From NCBI RefSeq assembly GCF_036170895.1, contig NZ_CP108036.1, positions 1,736,001 through 1,800,000 on the forward strand: 64,000 bases of DNA, read 5' to 3'. The notes beneath the pieces were generated by a model, which was not told the origin of the DNA, did no database searches, and saw only the letters and a list, made by a program, of their open reading frames with translations. Numbering within the stretch: position 1 is the stretch's first letter; the number at the start of each line of letters is the position of its first letter. Made by a program: the position numbers and the translations under genes. Origin of the DNA: Streptomyces erythrochromogenes. GTDB taxonomy: Bacteria > Actinomycetota > Actinomycetes > Streptomycetales > Streptomycetaceae. Shown here piece after piece: positions 47,896 through 57,424 of the stretch.

Positions 47896-49563
47896 CTATC
47901 GGCCGGTCTTGCGCCGCAGGGAGGCCAGCAGGTCGGTGATCTCCACCAGGCGCAGTGGCCGGGCAAGGAGGACGACGACCAGGGCGAGGGCCGCGGTTCC
48001 CGCGCCGACCGCGGCGAAGTCGCCGAACCGCTCGGCGGCGCGGGCGGCGGCGTAGGCCGCGGCGGCCGCGGGCGCGCAGGCCGCGAGGAGGCGCAGGTGG
48101 GTGCGTACGGCGGTGGCGCGCCGTTCGCTGCGGCTGCCCGTGCGCGGGCTGAGTCGGCGGGAGAGGGCGTAACCGGTGGCGGCGGCTCCCGCGAGGAAGG
48201 CGACGGAGGAGGCGGCGGCCATGCCGGTGACGGCCCAGCGCGGGGACAGCAGGAAGTAGGCGGCGGCCGACAGACCGGCGTTGAGGGTGACGATGACGAG
48301 GTTCAGGAAGAAGGGGGTCCGGGTGTCGGAGAGGGCGTAGAAGCCGCGGGAGAGCACGTACTGCGCGGAGAAGGCGACCAGGCCGGGGGCGAAGGCCGTG
48401 AGCATGCCGGCCATGACCGCGATGTCGGCGGCGCCGGTGCGTCCGTAGCCGAAGACGCTGCCCATCACCCAGGGGGCGAGGGCGGCCATGAGGGCGGCGG
48501 CGGGGACGACGAGGGCGGCGCTGGAGCGCAGGGCGTAGGAGACGTCGCGGCGGACGGCGCCGAGGTCGCCGTCGGTGGCGGCGGAGCTCATCCGGGGCAT
48601 CAGGGCGGTGACGAGGGAGACGGTGATGATGCCCTGCGGGACGATCCACAGCTGGTAGGCGTTGCTGTAGGCGGTGTAGCCGGCGCCGCCCGCGAGGCCG
48701 GCCTCGACCGCGCTCTGTCCGGTGGCGGTGGAGAGCCGGGTGACGACCCAGTAGGCGATCTGGTTGGTGAGGACGAGCATGACGGTCCAGCCCGCGTTGC
48801 GCAGGGGGCGGCCGAGGCCGCTGCCGCGCCAGTCGAAGCGGGGGCGCCAGCGGAAGCGGGCCGCGCGCAGCGAGGGGATCAGGGCGAGGGCCTGGACGAC
48901 GATGCCGGCGGTGGTGCCGAGGCCCAGGAGCCGGGTCTCGGCCGCGGTGAGGCCGCCGGCGGCGTCGTGGGAGACGTACAGGAACAGCCCGAAGACGGCG
49001 ATGATGACGAAGTTGTTGAGGACGGGGGTCCACATCATCGCGCCGAACCGGCCGCGGGAGTTCAGCACCTGGCCGAGGAGGGTGAAGAGCCCGTAGAAGA
49101 GGATCTGGGGCAGGCAGTACCGGGCCAGGGCCACGGTGGTGCTCGCCTGGGCGCCGGTGTAGCCGGTGTACGCCGAGACGATCAGCGGGGCGGCGAGGAC
49201 CGCGGCGGCGGTGAGGGCGACGAGGGCGGCGGTGCAGGCGGTGAGCAGCCGGTCGGTGTAGGCGGCGCCGCCGTCGGCGTGCTCCTTGGCGGCGCGGACC
49301 AGCTCGGGTACGAAGACGGCGTTGAGCGCTCCGCCGACGAGCAGGATGTAGATGATGTTCGGGACGGTGTTGGCGACGGCGTAGCCGTCGCCGAGCAGTC
49401 CTGTGCCGAGGGCGGCGACGACGACGGCGGAGCGGATGAAGCCGGTGGCGCGGGAGACGATCGAGCCGGCCGCCATGAGCGCGCCGCTGCGCAGCACCGA
49501 GGTCTTCTTCGGTGCTGCGCTGTCGGCGGCGGGGCCGGCCGGTCTGGTGTCGGTGGCCGTCAC
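47896..49563 (-). CDS. murJ: MurJ-type lipid II flippase
   Basis: A 555-residue MVF/MOP-superfamily protein with about 13-14 membrane helices. The MurJ signature is seen in SIVSRATGFIRSAVVVAALG (residues about 34-53) and in the helix 2-3 region VPNIIYILLVGGALNAVFVPEL. Further blocks are LGQVLNSRGRFGAMMW and YVLSRGFYALSDTRTPF. It should flip lipid-linked peptidoglycan precursor across the membrane. Its GTG at 49563 overlaps the stop of the upstream FemX gene (GTGA). The final 60 residues are Ala-rich helices rather than a pseudokinase extension as in mycobacterial MviN. A second, main murJ is usual near parAB/rnpA in Streptomyces, so this may be a paralogue. Confidence 0.9.
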   Translation of the reverse strand: MTATDTRPAGPAADSAAPKKTSVLRSGALMAAGSIVSRATGFIRSAVVVAALGTGLLGDGYAVANTVPNIIYILLVGGALNAVFVPELVRAAKEHADGGAAYTDRLLTACTAALVALTAAAVLAAPLIVSAYTGYTGAQASTTVALARYCLPQILFYGLFTLLGQVLNSRGRFGAMMWTPVLNNFVIIAVFGLFLYVSHDAAGGLTAAETRLLGLGTTAGIVVQALALIPSLRAARFRWRPRFDWRGSGLGRPLRNAGWTVMLVLTNQIAYWVVTRLSTATGQSAVEAGLAGGAGYTAYSNAYQLWIVPQGIITVSLVTALMPRMSSAATDGDLGAVRRDVSYALRSSAALVVPAAALMAALAPWVMGSVFGYGRTGAADIAVMAGMLTAFAPGLVAFSAQYVLSRGFYALSDTRTPFFLNLVIVTLNAGLSAAAYFLLSPRWAVTGMAAASSVAFLAGAAATGYALSRRLSPRTGSRSERRATAVRTHLRLLAACAPAAAAAYAAARAAERFGDFAAVGAGTAALALVVVLLARPLRLVEITDLLASLRRKTGR

Positions 49564-50723
49564 CGGCGGGCCAGGTACGCCTGGAACGCCTTGTAGAGCG
49601 CCGTGTTGGCGACTCCGTCCATCGGGATCTCCCATTCGCCGAGCGTTTCGACGACCTGTCCGCCGGTGCCGAGCTTCCAGCGCAGCAGCCCGAAGGAACG
49701 TTCGTCGGGGTCGAGGGTGGAGGGTACCCCGCGCATGTCGTACTCGTCGGCTCCGAGGGCGTGGGCATCGCGCATCATGCGCCACTGCAGGGCGTTGCTG
49801 GGCCGTACTTCGCGCCGGTGGTCGGCGGAGGCGCCGGTCTGGTACCAGACCCTGCTGCCGGTGCTGATCATGGTGTGGGCGGCGAGGATCTCGCCGCGGT
49901 GGACGGCCAGGTAGAGCCGCATCCGGCCGGGCTGTTCCTCGTTCAGGACGCGGTACTGCTGCTCGTAGTACGCGAGGGAGCGGCCGAGCCGGAAGCCGTC
50001 GCGTTCCTCGGTGATCCTCAGCAGCCGGTAGAACTCGGGCAGGTCGGCGGAGGTGCCGAGGACGGTCTCCACGCCGGCCTTGCCGGCCTTGCGCACGTTG
50101 CGCCGCCACTCCTGGTTGAGGCCGGACCACAGCTCGTCCAGGGTGCGTCCGGCGAGCGGGACGCGGAAGACGTGGCGGGGCTGGGCGTCGCCGTCGTCCT
50201 CGCCGCCGCAGCGCTTCCAGCCGCGGGTGCGCAGCCGGTCGGCGAGGGCGGCGCCCACGGGGTCGACCTCGGTGGCGAGGACGTCGGATATCTGGCGGCC
50301 CGTTCCGGTGCCGGCCTTTGCGGTGGCGGCGTCCCAGCGGCGGTAGGCGGGGCTGGGGCCGATGCGGACGGCGAAGGCGCCGGCGGCGCGCAGGTGGCGC
50401 ATGAGCGGGTCCAGCCAGCGGTCGAGGCGCGGGTCGGACCAGTCGGCGACGGGCCCTTCGGGAAGGTAGGCGAAGTATTTGCGGGTACCGGGGAATTGCC
50501 GATAGAGAACGAGTCCGGCACCTTCGATCTCGCCGCCGGAACAGTGCCATCCGACCATTTCCGAGCGCCAAAGGTCCTTCACCCGGGCCCATGACGGGTG
50601 CTGGAGAAAGCTCGCCGCCGGGGTCCTGCACAGGAAGGACTGGTATTCGGGGAGGGACAGGGTGCGCACCCGGAGCTCGTGGTCCTGGTCCTGCCGGGCG
50701 GGGGTAACGAGCAGTGCGCACAC
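49560..50723 (-). CDS. femX: FemX/FemAB-family peptidoglycan branch aminoacyltransferase
   Basis: A 387-residue GNAT-fold duplication protein of the FemABX family, which adds the first glycine (or another residue) to the lysine/LL-diaminopimelate side chain of lipid II using aminoacyl-tRNA. Family features are FLQHPSWARVKD, the lipid-binding AGLVLYRQFPGTRKYFAYLPEGP, NQEWRRNVRKAGKAGV and YDMRGVPSTLDPDERSFGLLRWKLGTGG near the C-terminus. The GTG at 50723 was chosen (AGGAAGG eight bases upstream); GTG 50762 would add 13 residues. The overlap with murJ and the divergent L,D-transpeptidase place it in a peptidoglycan locus. Confidence 0.87.
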   Translation of the reverse strand: MCALLVTPARQDQDHELRVRTLSLPEYQSFLCRTPAASFLQHPSWARVKDLWRSEMVGWHCSGGEIEGAGLVLYRQFPGTRKYFAYLPEGPVADWSDPRLDRWLDPLMRHLRAAGAFAVRIGPSPAYRRWDAATAKAGTGTGRQISDVLATEVDPVGAALADRLRTRGWKRCGGEDDGDAQPRHVFRVPLAGRTLDELWSGLNQEWRRNVRKAGKAGVETVLGTSADLPEFYRLLRITEERDGFRLGRSLAYYEQQYRVLNEEQPGRMRLYLAVHRGEILAAHTMISTGSRVWYQTGASADHRREVRPSNALQWRMMRDAHALGADEYDMRGVPSTLDPDERSFGLLRWKLGTGGQVVETLGEWEIPMDGVANTALYKAFQAYLARR

Positions 50724-50873
50724 GGCTGACGGCCTTCCTGTTCGTCCTGAGGGGTCGTTCACAGGACTCTCACAGCCAGCCGTGACCGAAGTGCGCGACG
50801 AATGTGACCGGATGATGACCGTTTCGCTGCGGTCCACGTCACAACAAAAAGGCTGATCTTTTCTGCTGTTTGT

Positions 50874-50900
50874 GCAACCTAAAGTCGTCCCGTTCTCATC
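50874..50900 (+). promoter_or_regulatory. Possible SigE-type promoter of the L,D-transpeptidase gene
   Basis: GCAACC at 50874-50879, followed 16 bases later by TCATCC inside a CGTTCTC patch, resembles SigE-type (cell envelope stress) promoters known from Streptomyces. The match is partial; the transcript leader would be about 45 bases. Confidence 0.25.
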
Positions 50901-50947
50901 CTCTTTTGCGAACGTTCATCACCACCACGACTCGAAGGGGCCCTTCG

Positions 50948-52141
50948 TTGAGCCGCACACGCCGCACCGCCATTGCGGGCACCGCACTCCTGGCCGCCGC
51001 GCTGACCGCCTGCTCGGGCGGGAGCGATGCCGGCAGCGACGACAAGGGCAAGGACGAGTCGAAGCCGAAGGCGCCCATGGCGGTCTCGGTGAACCTCACG
51101 GGCGATCAGGTCAAGGCGGGGCAGCCGGTGACGGTGACCGTGGCCGAGGGCAAGCTGGCGCAGGTGAAGGTGACCGACGCCAAGGGTGCGGAGCTGCCGG
51201 GGAAGATAGCCGACGACGGGAAGACCTGGACCTCGGAGCGCAACGCCCCGCCCGGTGCGGAGTACAAGGTCGAGGCGCAGAACACCGACAGCCAGAGCGC
51301 CACCACGCAGTTCAAGACCGGACCCGCCGACAAGGTGAACAAGGTCTCGATCAACATCTCCAAGGGCAGCACGGTGGGCGTGGCGATGCCGGTGTCCCTC
51401 GTCTTCGACAACCCGGTGGCGAACAAGGCCGACGTGGAGAAGCAGCTCAAGGTCACCACCTCGGACAACACCGAGGGCTCCTGGGGCTGGATGAAGGACC
51501 ACGACGGCAAGGACCGCGTCGACTGGCGGCCCAGGGACTACTGGAAGTCCGGCACGGACGTGAAGGTCGACATGAAGCTGAACGGAGTGGACTCGGGCAA
51601 GGGCGGCGGGCTGTTCGCCCGCGACTACAACACCGAGTTCAAGATCGGCAAGGACCGCCGGGTCCAGGTCAGCCTCGACACGAAGAAGATGTCGGTCACC
51701 CAGGACGGCCAGGCGCTCAGGACGATCCCGATCTCGGCCGGCACTCCCGGCGGCAAGAAGGCCTCCTGGTCCGGGAAGATGGTGATCATGACCAAGGAGG
51801 GCACCATCCGGATGGACTCCCAGACGGTGGGCCTGGACAACGCCTACGACAAGATGGTCGATTACTCGATGCGCCTGACCTGGTCCGGCATGTACGCGCA
51901 CGCCGCGCCGTGGAACTCCGGCAACTTCGGGCGCACCAACAGCAGTTCCGGCTGCGTGGGGATGAGCGACGCCGACGCCAAGGAGTTCTTCGGGCAGTCC
52001 CAGGTCGGCGACCTCTTCGAGGTGGTCGGCGAGGGCTCGAAGGGCCAGGCGCCGATCGGCAACGGCTACGGCGAGTGGAACCTCTCCTGGGACGAGTGGA
52101 AGGCCAAGAGCGCCCTGTCCGGCGCCCCGCAGAACGGCTGA
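50948..52141 (+). CDS. L,D-transpeptidase lipoprotein (Ig-like domains plus YkuD)
   Basis: A 397-residue exported enzyme that makes 3-3 peptidoglycan cross-links. The TTG at 50948 (GAAGGGG seven bases upstream) gives a signal peptide MSRTRRTAIAGTALLAAALT with lipobox LTAC. Two immunoglobulin-like domains (residues about 35-245) precede the YkuD catalytic domain (about 250-375), whose active site is HAAPWNSGNFGRTNSSSGCVGM, with the conserved His, Ser and nucleophile Cys. This arrangement matches LdtMt2-type enzymes of actinobacteria. It lies divergent from femX, in keeping with a cell-wall locus. Confidence 0.93.
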   Translation: MSRTRRTAIAGTALLAAALTACSGGSDAGSDDKGKDESKPKAPMAVSVNLTGDQVKAGQPVTVTVAEGKLAQVKVTDAKGAELPGKIADDGKTWTSERNAPPGAEYKVEAQNTDSQSATTQFKTGPADKVNKVSINISKGSTVGVAMPVSLVFDNPVANKADVEKQLKVTTSDNTEGSWGWMKDHDGKDRVDWRPRDYWKSGTDVKVDMKLNGVDSGKGGGLFARDYNTEFKIGKDRRVQVSLDTKKMSVTQDGQALRTIPISAGTPGGKKASWSGKMVIMTKEGTIRMDSQTVGLDNAYDKMVDYSMRLTWSGMYAHAAPWNSGNFGRTNSSSGCVGMSDADAKEFFGQSQVGDLFEVVGEGSKGQAPIGNGYGEWNLSWDEWKAKSALSGAPQNG

Positions 52142-52175
52142 CCTGCGGACCTCCCTTCCTGACTCTCGTTCAATT

Positions 52176-52240
52176 GTTACCACCACGTAACTTACCGACG
52201 GGTTACCTTCGGTAAGCCGCTCCCGTTACCGTCGGGTCAC
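52176..52240. promoter_or_regulatory. Cluster of GTTACC/TTACCG repeats upstream of the CocE-like hydrolase
   Basis: GTTAC-caccac-GTAAC forms an inverted repeat at 52176-52191. TTACCGACGGGT and TTACCGTCGGGT are direct repeats 34 bp apart (52192 and 52226), and TTACC-ttc-GGTAA (52203-52215) is a further small palindrome. The cluster fills the space between the two rightward genes and may hold the end of one and the operator of the next. Confidence 0.35.
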
Positions 52241-52274
52241 TTTCAGGACTCCCGGTGCACGCGAGGAGCGACCG

Positions 52275-53870
52275 ATGGAACGCACCACCACCGCCGCAGC
52301 CGTGGCGGCACTCCTGGCGGCGACCGCCCTGGGCCTGGCCCCCCACCAGGCCCAGGCGGCTCCCGCACCCACCACGGCCACCACCACCGCCCCGCAGACC
52401 GCCGCCGCGGACCTGCGCTTCCACGACATCCCCGGCTCCGGCGGCATCACCCTCAAGGGCAACGTCTTCACCCCGGCCGGAGCGCAGAGCGGCCGGAAGT
52501 ACCCGCTGATCGTGCTGCCCACCAGCTGGGGCATGCCGCAGATCGAATACATCGCCCAGGCCAAGAAGCTCGCCGACTCCGGCTACGTCGTGGTCAGTTA
52601 CACCTCCCGCGGCTTCTGGCTCTCCGGCGGGCAGATCGAGGTGGCCGGGCCGCCGGACGTCGCCGACGTATCCGCCGTCATCGACTGGGCCCTCGCCCAC
52701 ACCCCCGCCGACGCGGACCGCATCGGCCTGGGCGGGGTCTCCTACGGCGCGGGCATCAGCCTGCTGGCCTCGGCACACGACCCGCGCGTCAAGGCCGTGG
52801 TCGCGATGAGCGGCTGGGCCGACCTCATCGAGTCCATCTACTCGGGCCGCACCCAGCACCGCCAGGCCGCCGGGCTGCTCGGCGCCGCCGGCTACCTCAC
52901 CGGCCGCCCCGGACCCGAACTCCAGTCGATCCTGGGCGACTTCCTCGGATCCCGGCTGGACCGCGAACAGCAGATGATCGAGTGGGGCAGGAAGCGCTCG
53001 GCCGCCGAGCAGGTGGACCGGATCAACGCCAACGGCACCGCGATCATGCTCGGCAACGCCTGGGGCGACACGGTCTTCCCGCCCAACCAGTACGCGAAGT
53101 TCTACGAGCGGCTGACCGGCCCCAAGCGGCTGGAATTCCGCCCGGGAGACCACGCCACCGCCGAGGGCACCGGCCTGCTCGGACTGCCCAACGACACCTG
53201 GACCAACGCCCACCGCTGGTTCGACCGCTACCTCAAGGGCGAGCGCAACGGCGTCGACACCGAGGCCCCGGTGCAGGTCAAGTCCCGCAGCGAAGGCGGC
53301 TACGAGGGCTACGCGGACTGGGCCTCGGTCGGCTCCGGCGGCACCGAGAAGCTCGCGCTCTCCGACAGCGAGCACCTCTTCGCGAACGTCGACTCCGGGG
53401 CCAACGGCGGCATCGTGCTCCTCTCCAGCGTCTTCGACCAGTTCTTCAAGGCGCCCCCGGTCGCCTCGATCCCGCTGCTCCCCCGCTCCTTCGCCGCCGT
53501 CTGGCAGTCCGGACGCTACGACGAGGCCCGCCGGATCCGCGGCACCGTCAGGCTGCACACCACCGTCACGCCCACCAAGGGCGACGGCACCTTCGTCGCG
53601 TACCTCTACGACGTCGGCCCGCTCGGCATCGGCAAGCTGGTCAGCAACGCCCCGTACACCTTCCACGGCAAGACCCCGGGGCGGGCCTTCGGCGTGGACC
53701 TGGAGCTCTTCTCGACCGCCTACGACGTGCCCGCGGGCCACCGGCTCGCCCTCGTCGTCGACACCGTCGACCCGCTCTACATCGAGCACAACCCCACCGG
53801 CGCGCAGCTGGCCTTCTCCTCGCCGCCGGGCGACCCCAGCTACGTCGCGGTGCCGCTGCGCGAGCAGTGA
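52275..53870 (+). CDS. Secreted CocE/NonD-family hydrolase (X-Pro dipeptidyl-peptidase S15 type)
   Basis: A 531-residue exported serine hydrolase. A signal peptide (residues 1-25, cut near APHQAQAAP) precedes an alpha/beta-hydrolase domain. The nucleophile is in GLGGVSYGAGISLL (residues about 155-168), with RVKAVVAMSGWADL after it and the oxyanion/strand segment YPLIVLPTSWGMPQ near residue 75. The acid is in MLGNAWGDTVFPPNQ and the His in FRPGDHATAEG. The C-terminal 170 residues form the jelly-roll domain of S15 proteins (IRGTVRLHTTVTPTKGDGTFVAYLYDV). It would cleave acyl esters, amides or X-Pro peptides outside the cell. The ATG at 52275 is clear. Confidence 0.9.
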   Translation: MERTTTAAAVAALLAATALGLAPHQAQAAPAPTTATTTAPQTAAADLRFHDIPGSGGITLKGNVFTPAGAQSGRKYPLIVLPTSWGMPQIEYIAQAKKLADSGYVVVSYTSRGFWLSGGQIEVAGPPDVADVSAVIDWALAHTPADADRIGLGGVSYGAGISLLASAHDPRVKAVVAMSGWADLIESIYSGRTQHRQAAGLLGAAGYLTGRPGPELQSILGDFLGSRLDREQQMIEWGRKRSAAEQVDRINANGTAIMLGNAWGDTVFPPNQYAKFYERLTGPKRLEFRPGDHATAEGTGLLGLPNDTWTNAHRWFDRYLKGERNGVDTEAPVQVKSRSEGGYEGYADWASVGSGGTEKLALSDSEHLFANVDSGANGGIVLLSSVFDQFFKAPPVASIPLLPRSFAAVWQSGRYDEARRIRGTVRLHTTVTPTKGDGTFVAYLYDVGPLGIGKLVSNAPYTFHGKTPGRAFGVDLELFSTAYDVPAGHRLALVVDTVDPLYIEHNPTGAQLAFSSPPGDPSYVAVPLREQ

Positions 53871-53912
53871 TCCACGGCGGCGGCCGGACCGGGACGGCCC
53901 CGCTCCGGACCC

Positions 53913-54656
<744 letters not shown>

Positions 54657-54797
54657 GCGCTGCCCTGCCCACTCGGTGTCGGATGCCGGTCAGCGCAAAC
54701 TATCCAGCCGCGGAAGGGCACTTCGCCGCGACACGCCGCCCGCCCCGGAGCCGCGGCGCGCGCGGGGGCGCGCGGGGGCACAGGGGCCGCGGGGGCG

Positions 54798-55238
54798 TCA
54801 GCCCTCGGAGGCCTCCGCGTACGCCTGGCTGAGCTCGGGGGAACCGGTCATCGCCCAGGACACCCCCGACTCGATCACGTTCAGCTCCCGGCCCGAGACC
54901 AGGCGGATCACCGGCTGGCCGTTGGGCCACACCTGCCAGGCGGTCCCCGGGATGGTCCGGACGATCACGGTGCCGAGGTAGAAGCCCGCGTCGTTGCCGA
55001 GCCAGGGCACCACCTCGGGGTCCCGCCGCCAGCGGGGCATCAGCTGGTCGAGGGCCTCCAACGAGGCCGGGCTCCCGTCGAGTTCGAGCCCGGCCGCCCG
55101 TGCCTGGACCCGCAGCATCTCGCACTCCGAGAACATCTCGGCGACGCCCTCGGGGTCGTCCACGAGGGCGGCGGCGAGCCCCGCACCCCGTTCCGTTTCA
55201 CGCCGGTTCAGCCAGTTGTCCAGGAAAGGGATGTTCAT
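54798..55238 (-). CDS. DUF6278-like hypothetical protein
   Basis: A 146-residue protein of a small Streptomyces-type family with unknown function. The N-terminus MNIPFLDNWLNRRETERGAGLA and the segment LDQLMPRWRRDPEVVPWLGNDAGFYLGTVIVRTIPGTAWQVWPNGQPVIRL, read in parts, suggest a small alpha/beta domain of the kind that immunity or toxin-associated proteins often have. There are no membrane helices and no signal. I place it in the DUF6278 group from memory, without a search. Downstream, 141 bases separate it from the ABC ATPase gene. Confidence 0.72.
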   Translation of the reverse strand: MNIPFLDNWLNRRETERGAGLAAALVDDPEGVAEMFSECEMLRVQARAAGLELDGSPASLEALDQLMPRWRRDPEVVPWLGNDAGFYLGTVIVRTIPGTAWQVWPNGQPVIRLVSGRELNVIESGVSWAMTGSPELSQAYAEASEG

Positions 55239-55301
55239 ACCGCCCAGCGTCGCACCAGGATCCTCCGCTGGCCACAGGGCGCGCCTGCAAAGGCCCCCGG
55301 C

Positions 55302-56087
55302 CTACCGGTCGAGGTCGAGGTCGACGACGACGGGTGCGTGGTCGGAGGCGCCCTTGCCCTTGCGCTCCTCGCGGTCGACGTAGGCGTCGGTGACGGCCTT
55401 GGTGAAGGGCTCGTTGCCGTAGACCAGGTCGATGCGCATGCCCTTGTTCTTGGGGAAGGCGAGCATCCGGTAGTCCCAGAAGGTGTACGGACGGTCGTAC
55501 TTCAGCGCGCGCGGGAAGACGTCCGAGAGGCCGACGGCGCGCAGCGCCTCCAGGGCGGCCCGCTCGGCCGGGGTGACGTGGGTGAGGCCGGCGAAGACGG
55601 CCGGGTCGTACACGTCCTCGTCGGTCGGGGCCACGTTGAAGTCGCCGAGCACGGCGAAGGGGCGCGGGCCGGCCGCGTCCTCGGCGACGGCCGTGGCCAG
55701 GGAGCGGAACCAGTCCAGCTTGTAGCCGTAGTGGTCGTGCTCGACCTCGCGGCCGTTGGGCACGTACACCGACCAGACCCGGACCCCGCCGCAGGTGGCG
55801 GAGATCGCCCGGGGCTCCTGGACGCCCTCGTAGTCGGGGCCGCCGGGCAGCCCCGTGACCACGTCGTCCAGGCCGACCTTGGAGAGCAGGGCCACGCCGT
55901 TCCAGCGGCCGGTGGCGTTGACGGCCGCCTCGTAGCCCAGCTCGCGCAGCTGCTCGTGCGGGAACTGCTCCGCCGAGCACTTGGTCTCCTGGATGCACAC
56001 GACATCGGTGCCGGAGCTCTCCAACCAGGCCAGCAGGCGCGGCAGCCGGGCGGTGATGGAGTTGACGTTGTAGGTGGCGATACGCAT
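55302..56087 (-). CDS. xthA: Exodeoxyribonuclease III
   Basis: A 261-residue Mg-dependent AP endonuclease/3'-exonuclease of the Xth/APE1 family. Characteristic parts are MRIATYNVNSITARLPRLL (Asn7), CIQETKCS (metal-binding Glu), VYVPNGREVEHDHYGYKL, GDFNVAPTDEDVYD (catalytic Asp/Asn pair) and the C-terminal GASDHAPVVVDLD (catalytic His). All catalytic residues appear intact. It acts in base-excision repair. The ATG at 56087 gives the conserved N-terminus. It lies 71 bases downstream of the MBL hydrolase gene on the same strand. Confidence 0.95.
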   Translation of the reverse strand: MRIATYNVNSITARLPRLLAWLESSGTDVVCIQETKCSAEQFPHEQLRELGYEAAVNATGRWNGVALLSKVGLDDVVTGLPGGPDYEGVQEPRAISATCGGVRVWSVYVPNGREVEHDHYGYKLDWFRSLATAVAEDAAGPRPFAVLGDFNVAPTDEDVYDPAVFAGLTHVTPAERAALEALRAVGLSDVFPRALKYDRPYTFWDYRMLAFPKNKGMRIDLVYGNEPFTKAVTDAYVDREERKGKGASDHAPVVVDLDLDR

Positions 56088-56158
56088 GCCTGCCAACCTA
56101 CCGCCCGGCACCGACAGCGACCGTGCGACGGCTCGTCCCGGCCGCCACAGCCCGGCCG

Positions 56159-56791
56159 TCACAGCTCGGCGCTGTCCCCCGCGGCGAGCCGCCCGTGGTC
56201 GGTGCCGCCCAGCTTGTCCAGGGCGAAGTCGTAGATCGGACGGGCGATGTCGGCGAGGTAGGCGTCGTGGATGTCGAGGGCACGGCGCGGCCCCACCTCG
56301 CGGAGGTAGTCGATCACCTCGGAGACCTTGTTCCAGGGTGCGTGGACCGGCACCATCAGGGTCTCCACCGGGACCCCGGGCACGGTCAGCGCGTCGCCGG
56401 GGTGGAAGAGGGATCCCTCGACGAGGTAGCCGACGTTCGTGACCCGCGGGATGTCCGGGTGGATCACGGCGTGCAGCTCGCCGTGCACCTGCACCTCGAA
56501 ACCCGCGGCGGTGAAGGCGTCGCCGTGGCCGACCGTGTGCACCCGGCCCGGGTAGGCGGGGGCGAGCCGCTCGGCGACGCTGCGCAGGGTCCACAGCCCG
56601 GCCGCCGGATTCGCGTCGAGGGCGGCCCGCAGCCGGCCCTCGTCGAAGTGGTCGGGGTGTTCGTGCGTGACCAGCAGGGCGTCCGCCCCCAGGCCCGCGT
56701 CCGGTTCGCTGAAGGCGCCCGGGTCGATGACGAGCGTGTGCCCGTCCTTCTCCAACTGGACGCAGGAGTGCAGCCGCTTGGTGAGCTTCAT
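56159..56791 (-). CDS. MBL-fold metallo-hydrolase (UlaG-like)
   Basis: A 210-residue metallo-beta-lactamase-fold protein. The metal motif HxHxDH is seen in LLVTHEHPDHFDEG (residues about 40-53), with further ligands in LFHPGDALTVPG and a terminal His in ALDIHDAYL. It belongs to the short UlaG/YtnP-like group and lacks the beta-CASP domain. The substrate is unknown. The start ATG at 56791 is supported by the family-like MKLTKRLHSCVQLEKDG. It precedes xthA on the same strand by 71 bases. Confidence 0.88.
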   Translation of the reverse strand: MKLTKRLHSCVQLEKDGHTLVIDPGAFSEPDAGLGADALLVTHEHPDHFDEGRLRAALDANPAAGLWTLRSVAERLAPAYPGRVHTVGHGDAFTAAGFEVQVHGELHAVIHPDIPRVTNVGYLVEGSLFHPGDALTVPGVPVETLMVPVHAPWNKVSEVIDYLREVGPRRALDIHDAYLADIARPIYDFALDKLGGTDHGRLAAGDSAEL

Positions 56792-56830
56792 GATCCCAGG
56801 CTAGGGGGTGGCGCGTTCGGAGGCCGGCGT

Positions 56831-57424
56831 TCAGGGGGTGGTCGTGGAGACCACGTAGACCTTGGGGTGCTCGGGGTCCGTGAGGTCCACCGTGATGTCC
56901 CGGCTGGGGCGCGGGTCGGCCTGCTCCAGGCTGGTCCCGTACCAGGTGGCGCGGGGGCTCCAGCTCCAGCCCGCGACCTCGGAGTCGTGGGGCGAGATGG
57001 TGACGTCCCCGGCGACCAGCTCGGCGCGGCTGGTGCCGACGGAGGCGAGGAAGGCGTCCAGGTCGGCCGGGGTCACCGCGAACTGCGTGAAGAGCCGGCT
57101 GGTGCGCCAGTTGTTGGTCTCCAGGAACCCGACCTTCCAGGCCTTCGCCGGGATAGGCACCTCGTAGATGCTGCGCTGCACCTTGGAGGGCCAGCCGGGG
57201 CGCACCTCGGACGCGCCGACCTTGGCCGCCTTGTCGCGGCCGCTCTCGCGGCTCTGCTGGGTGGAGATGGCGAGGTAGCCCGCGGGTACGCCGATCAGCA
57301 GCAGGATGATGATCGCGGTGATCCAGCGGCGCTTGACGACGTGCCGGCGGTCCTCGGGGGTGGGCGGGGGCGTACCGCCCTCGTCGGGGGCGGAGGCCTG
57401 GTGGGGCAGGGTGGGCGGGTTCAC
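56831..57424 (-). CDS. Single-pass membrane protein of unknown function
   Basis: A 197-residue protein: a Pro-rich hydrophilic N-terminus (about 30 residues), one membrane helix (residues about 34-52, WITAIIILLLIGVPAGYLAI) and an extracytoplasmic domain with a repeated strand pattern (KAWKVGFLETNNWRTSRLFTQF, LVAGDVTISPHDSEVAGWSW). I do not recognise the family. The GTG at 57424 overlaps the stop of the ROK kinase gene (GTGA), so it is the last member of the coupled sugar operon. It may therefore help that transporter or anchor something linked to it, though no direct evidence supports a role. Confidence 0.78.
   Translation of the reverse strand: MNPPTLPHQASAPDEGGTPPPTPEDRRHVVKRRWITAIIILLLIGVPAGYLAISTQQSRESGRDKAAKVGASEVRPGWPSKVQRSIYEVPIPAKAWKVGFLETNNWRTSRLFTQFAVTPADLDAFLASVGTSRAELVAGDVTISPHDSEVAGWSWSPRATWYGTSLEQADPRPSRDITVDLTDPEHPKVYVVSTTTP

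Noticed and set aside
50870..50947. An upstream ATG (50870) for the L,D-transpeptidase
   Set aside because: It would place 26 hydrophilic residues before the lipoprotein signal; the TTG at 50948 has a ribosome-binding site and gives a proper signal peptide.
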